Source of the DNA: Ruminococcus sp.
Lineage (GTDB): Bacteria; Bacillota; Clostridia; Oscillospirales; Ruminococcaceae
NCBI GenBank assembly: GCA_017526445.1
Contig: JAFXRI010000096.1
Coordinates: forward strand, 1 to 46,099
Direction: 5' to 3'
Length of the DNA stretch: 46,099 nucleotides
In this document: positions 43,315-46,099 of the stretch, in pieces
Position numbering within the stretch: position 1 is the stretch's first letter
Layout of the letters: the number at the start of each line of letters is the position of its first letter
Notes under the pieces: model-generated
Database searches by the model: none
What the model saw: only the letters and a program-made list of their open reading frames with translations
What the model was told of the DNA's origin: nothing
Program-made: the position numbers and the translations under genes

Positions 43315-43563
43315 TCAGTCAGCTGCGATGAAGCCGTACATCTTCATTCTGATCTCAAGGAAATACAGATAATCATGCATAGCTGTGCTCTGAGCCTGAA
43401 GCACGTCGATACTGTCATCGACCTCAGCCTCGCCGCCAGCATTGAGCTTGGAGATATAGGCATTGAGCTTTTCGAGCCTGAGCTTGGTCTGCCAGTATTC
43501 AGCCTTGAGTCTCTCTTTTCTGTTCTCCGACAGCATCAGATCAACAGTTTCTTTCAGTTCCAT
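43315..43563 (-). CDS. Small phage-type hypothetical protein
   Basis: This 82-residue, highly charged helical protein (MELKETVDLMLSENRKERLK, then EYWQTKLRLEKLNAYISKL) has the build of a family of small proteins common in Firmicutes phages. I recall that family only by pattern. Function unknown. It has a full transcription unit of its own: promoter at 43635-43663, AGGAGGGC before the ATG and a terminator at 43260. No other phage gene is next to it. Confidence 0.7.
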   Translation of the reverse strand: MELKETVDLMLSENRKERLKAEYWQTKLRLEKLNAYISKLNAGGEAEVDDSIDVLQAQSTAMHDYLYFLEIRMKMYGFIAAD

Positions 43564-43634
43564 AGATAGCCCTCCTTATTGCTTTTAAAGTCGCCGGCGT
43601 ATTTCCGGCGGCTTATATTTCTTCTAAGACTTAC

Positions 43635-43663
43635 ATTATACCACTTTTTCTCTCAAATGTCAA
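43635..43663 (-). promoter_or_regulatory. Promoter of the small phage-type gene
   Basis: On the minus strand, TTGACA (43663-43658), 17 bp and TATAAT (43640-43635). Confidence 0.92.
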
Positions 43664-43763
43664 TACTTTTTGTGAACCTTGCCAAAAGGAAATGGGCGTT
43701 GCGGGATGAAAAAGTTCATTTTCGGTGGCTGCGGCCTGTGGAGATAATGCTCAAAGCGCAGTA

Positions 43764-44936
43764 TCACGCGCTTTCCCTGTTCTGCCTGATCCTGCGGTAT
43801 GCAAGCTCAAGCAGGCCGATATTCATTGCTGCGAAAACGATAAGATACACCGGCATTATACCTATGCCTGTTTCCTGCTGGATCACGCCGAACGCCATAG
43901 GCATAAAAGTGCTGCCGACATAAGCTGACGCCATTTGCAGGCCGATGACTGCGGCGCTGTTTCTCTTGCCGAAATTGGCTGGGGCCATATGCTGTATGGC
44001 GGGATAGACAGGTCCCATACCCGTCCCGGTGACCAGAAAGCCGGCGACGGCAAGGATATAATTCTCCGTGGGGAGCATTATCAGTACAATACCGGCAAGC
44101 TCTACGGCTATGCCGATGCGGATGAGCAGCTTATCGCCGAGACGGTCAGAAACGAATCCGGAGATAAGTCTGCCGAGCATAAGCCCTCCGAAGATCAGAG
44201 ATCCGAAGGCGGCAACTGTCTCCTCGCTGAGGCCGGACTTAGTGCCTGCGAAATAGCTGGATGTCCACAGGAAGCAGGTGGCCTCGCCGGCGCAGTAGGC
44301 AAAGAATGCGATCAATGTGAGGACGACACCCGGCGTCTTCATAGCCTCGGTTATCCCAGCGGAGCCGCTCTCGTCCCCGCTGCCTTCTGTGTCCTTTTTC
44401 TTCCAGAGCGGCAGCGAGAATATGCATACCAGCAGTATCCCGATCTGTATAAAAGCTGTCCACCTGTAGCCCTCGTTCCACCTTGCGTGTTTAAGTGCGA
44501 GGGCCATGATATTGGGGCTTATGACGGCGCCGACTCCGTAGAAGCAGTGGAGAAAATTCATCACCGAGCCGGAATAGTTATTAGCGACGTAGTGGTTTAC
44601 TGCTGCATCGACAGCGCCTGCACCGAGTCCGTAAGGCACGGCGAACAGGAACAGCATAAAGTAATGCTCTGACACTGAAAATCCGACGAGTCCGAGAACG
44701 GTCATAGCGATGGATACAATGACGATCCATCTGGTATGAAATCTTCTTATCATCCGCGGACTGAGCAATGCAGAGATTATGGTCATAAAGGAGATCGTCA
44801 TTGCCACATACCCGGCATATGAAGACGGCACTCCGAAATCGTCCTGCATAACGGGCCAGCCGGAGCCCAGCAGCGAGTCAGGCAGACCGAGACTTATAAA
44901 AACAAGATATATCACTGCAATGAGAAGAGATCCCAT
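43764..44936 (-). CDS. MFS family transporter
   Basis: This 390-residue transporter has about 12 hydrophobic segments, starting LLIAVIYLVFISLGLPDSLLG and ending near VYLIVFAAMNIGLLELAY. The loop between segments 2 and 3 (SPRMIRRFHTRW) and the repeat at mid-protein (GRLISGFVSDRLGDK) are typical MFS A-motifs. It resembles the FucP/sugar-like MFS group, but the substrate cannot be assigned. The ATG at 44936 is chosen because GGAGG lies seven bases before it. An ATG five codons upstream has no ribosome binding site. No clear terminator follows. Confidence 0.9.
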   Translation of the reverse strand: MGSLLIAVIYLVFISLGLPDSLLGSGWPVMQDDFGVPSSYAGYVAMTISFMTIISALLSPRMIRRFHTRWIVIVSIAMTVLGLVGFSVSEHYFMLFLFAVPYGLGAGAVDAAVNHYVANNYSGSVMNFLHCFYGVGAVISPNIMALALKHARWNEGYRWTAFIQIGILLVCIFSLPLWKKKDTEGSGDESGSAGITEAMKTPGVVLTLIAFFAYCAGEATCFLWTSSYFAGTKSGLSEETVAAFGSLIFGGLMLGRLISGFVSDRLGDKLLIRIGIAVELAGIVLIMLPTENYILAVAGFLVTGTGMGPVYPAIQHMAPANFGKRNSAAVIGLQMASAYVGSTFMPMAFGVIQQETGIGIMPVYLIVFAAMNIGLLELAYRRIRQNRESA

Positions 44937-44979
44937 AGCCTGATCCTCCATAAATAATGATCCTGACGGATACTGTTAT

Positions 44980-45018
44980 AAAAAACATCCCCCCGAAGTA
45001 ATCCTCCCCGGAAGGATG
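44980..45018 (-). terminator. Probable terminator of the gene at 45036
   Basis: On the minus strand CATCCTTCC pairs with GGGGGGATG (two wobbles), followed by TTTTTT. Confidence 0.7.
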
Positions 45019-45035
45019 CCTGTAACTGATCATTC

Positions 45036-45455
45036 TTACAGCAGACGCACCTTATTGACTTCCTTTTCGATGTCCTGGCAGCCCTTTTTATTCGACTTGA
45101 ACACGAACATATCCTCATTGGTCTTGACATCGATCTCGGATTTCAGGAGCTTGATCTCCGACTGGACGACGCGGATGCCCTTCTTATCTATGAACATAGT
45201 TATCGGAAGGTCGGTAGTGGACGGACAGATGATGAGCATACCCTGCTTTGCGCTGAGAAAAAAACCCGGACGGTCAGAGATCTTCGTCGAGCCATTGATA
45301 CTTTTGAGTGCAAACTTACACGGCAGGCATTTATAATAGTCCAGCTTATCAACATCAATGGTCATCTGGATATGGAGCTGTCTTAAGACGCGCTGCCACT
45401 CGGGAGAATCGAGGTTGATCGAACTGTCTGTTTTCAAAACTTCAAGTAATTCCAT
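45036..45455 (-). CDS. Hypothetical protein
   Basis: I do not recognise this 139-residue protein. It has no signal peptide or membrane segment. Alternating strands such as GFFLSAKQGMLIICPST and ITMFIDKKGIRVV suggest a small alpha/beta fold. A charged tail follows (SNKKGCQDIEKEVNKVRLL). The start is the ATG behind AAAGGGCGG; codons further upstream have no ribosome binding site. It is monocistronic, with the same orientation as the MFS gene, and no clear promoter was found. Confidence 0.65.
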   Translation of the reverse strand: MELLEVLKTDSSINLDSPEWQRVLRQLHIQMTIDVDKLDYYKCLPCKFALKSINGSTKISDRPGFFLSAKQGMLIICPSTTDLPITMFIDKKGIRVVQSEIKLLKSEIDVKTNEDMFVFKSNKKGCQDIEKEVNKVRLL

Positions 45456-45558
45456 ACTTACCGCCCTTTCTTTTTGGGAGTCTGCTCCCCGCACAGTTTT
45501 ATATTTTTTTGTGAATACGCGGGATATCAGGATCCGTTTGTTATCTGCCGCTCAAAAA

Positions 45559-45635
45559 TGGTCGGGGCGACAGGACTTGAACCTGCGGCATCTTGCTCCC
45601 AAAGCAAGCACTCTACCAAACTGAGTTACGCCCCG
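45559..45635 (-). tRNA. tRNA-Pro (anticodon TGG)
   Basis: The acceptor arms CGGGGCG and CGCCCCG pair fully. The anticodon stem CTTGC/GCAAG encloses the loop TTTGGGA, giving TGG. The T arm contains GGTTCAAGTCC. The discriminator is A and CCA is encoded, followed by TTTTT. Confidence 0.96.
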
Positions 45636-45649
45636 TTTCATTCTAATAC

Positions 45650-45678
45650 ATTATACACTTTTTTCAGGGATTTGTCAA
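45650..45678 (-). promoter_or_regulatory. Promoter of tRNA-Pro(TGG)
   Basis: On the minus strand, TTGACA (45678-45673), 17 bp and TATAAT (45655-45650). Confidence 0.93.
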
Positions 45679-45797
45679 GCAACTGCACAGATTGTTAACT
45701 AATTCATATATATGGCTTCACAATGGATCGCTGCGATCAAGATGTTGTATGCTCTGCGAGAAGCTATGAATAAATTATAAAATGCCCATACAAAGAC

Positions 45798-45826
45798 TTG
45801 ACAACGGGAGTTAATAGTGATAAAAT
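45798..45826 (+). promoter_or_regulatory. Promoter of tRNA-Pro(CGG)
   Basis: TTGACA (45798-45803), 17 bp and TAAAAT (45821-45826). Confidence 0.85.
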
Positions 45827-45840
45827 ATTATAGTGGATTT

Positions 45841-45917
45841 CGAGGTGTAGCTCAGTTTGGTAGAGCACTACGTTCGGGACGTAGGGGCCGTGGGTTCAAG
45901 TCCCGTCACCTCGACCA
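45841..45917 (+). tRNA. tRNA-Pro (anticodon CGG)
   Basis: The acceptor arms CGAGGTG and CACCTCG pair fully. The anticodon stem CTACG/CGTAG encloses TTCGGGA, giving CGG. The T arm has GGTTCAAGTCC, the discriminator is A and CCA is encoded. The 3' end overlaps the last codons of an opposite-strand recombinase-like frame. Confidence 0.96.
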
Positions 45918-46099
45918 TAAATCTCCGCAGTAAGGGCATAAACGCCCTCGCTGCGGAATTTTTTTATGAGCTTTTGCCTTATGTAATCGGGAAGTGCATT
46001 GATATACACTTCCACATAGTCGTCATAGACCAGTACCTTGTCAAGATAAAGGTTTATGAGCTGACGTTTGGTCTCGTAATCGCCCTGCAGGAACAGCTC
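45896..46099 (-). CDS. C-terminal end of a probable serine recombinase (partial, continues past the window)
   Basis: A frame open from the window edge encodes 67 residues and ends in TGA inside the tRNA-Pro(CGG) gene. The residues ETKRQLINLYLDKVLVYDD, followed by YVEVYI, resemble the end of large serine recombinases of mobile elements, where a KR-x-LI...V-x-x-YDD pattern precedes a final strand. The last residues are encoded by the tRNA terminator and the tRNA 3' end, read backwards. If right, it is the integrase of an element inserted at this tRNA. Only the tail is visible, so the family call is moderate. Confidence 0.6.
   Translation of the reverse strand, partial: ELFLQGDYETKRQLINLYLDKVLVYDDYVEVYINALPDYIRQKLIKKFRSEGVYALTAEIYGRGDGT
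45924..45965 (+). terminator. Terminator of tRNA-Pro(CGG)
   Basis: TCCGCAG (45924-45930) and CTGCGGA (45951-45957), with inner GGGC/GCCC arms, are followed by seven T. It lies inside the opposite-strand recombinase frame. Confidence 0.9.

Overview
The window looks like a chromosome segment of a Gram-positive gut or rumen Clostridia, most like a Ruminococcus (Oscillospiraceae). Base composition is close to half G+C. There are many consensus promoters (TTGACA, 17-bp spacer, TATAAT), strong GGAGG ribosome binding sites, a T-box leader, a type III glutamine synthetase, DapL-type lysine synthesis and CCA-encoding tRNA genes. The genus is an inference from gene content; no database was searched.

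Left part (1-12,800). An aldo/keto reductase is followed by the SRP/ribosome cluster ylxM-ffh-rpsP-khpA, a GNAT acetyltransferase and a cytidylate-kinase-like gene. A tyrosine-type T-box then leads an operon of three unrecognised membrane proteins ending in tyrS. After it come a Bax-inhibitor-1-like membrane protein, an OmpR-type two-component pair and a methyltransferase fused to a pyrophosphatase-like domain.

Middle (12,800-25,650). This accessory stretch holds a large secreted repeat protein, a membrane diguanylate cyclase, a patatin-like phospholipase and a TIR-TM-MORN protein. Convergent to the last, sharing its terminator, is a membrane protein with two Rossmann domains and a C-terminal RyR-like domain. 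A Y-family polymerase with a YolD-like partner follows, preceded by an SOS-like site. The TIR/RyR pair is my best candidate for an undescribed signalling or defence module.

Right part (25,650-43,120). This is a nitrogen-assimilation island. One arm reads leftward as glnN-asnB-pyrG-purF-dapL, that is glutamine synthesis followed by three glutamine-consuming amidotransferase enzymes. The divergent arm reads rightward as a split glutamate synthase (three GltB pieces, a ferredoxin and an FAD oxidoreductase), glnA and an ANTAR RNA-binding regulator. Beyond it lies a convergent ammonium transporter fused to a P-II domain. The leaders of glnN, the glutamate synthase operon and the amt gene share a short hexaloop hairpin motif overlapping terminator arms. 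I infer that the ANTAR protein acts there as an antiterminator.

Right edge (43,120-46,099). A small phage-type gene, an MFS transporter and an unknown gene are followed by two divergent tRNA-Pro genes (TGG and CGG). The C-terminal end of what looks like a serine recombinase overlaps the 3' end of tRNA-Pro(CGG), so an integrated element probably begins here and continues beyond the window.

Scattered through the window are copies of a hairpin repeat whose arms read GGCAATACCGCACAA and TTGTGCGGTGTTGCC. They range from about 33 bp to about 211 bp.
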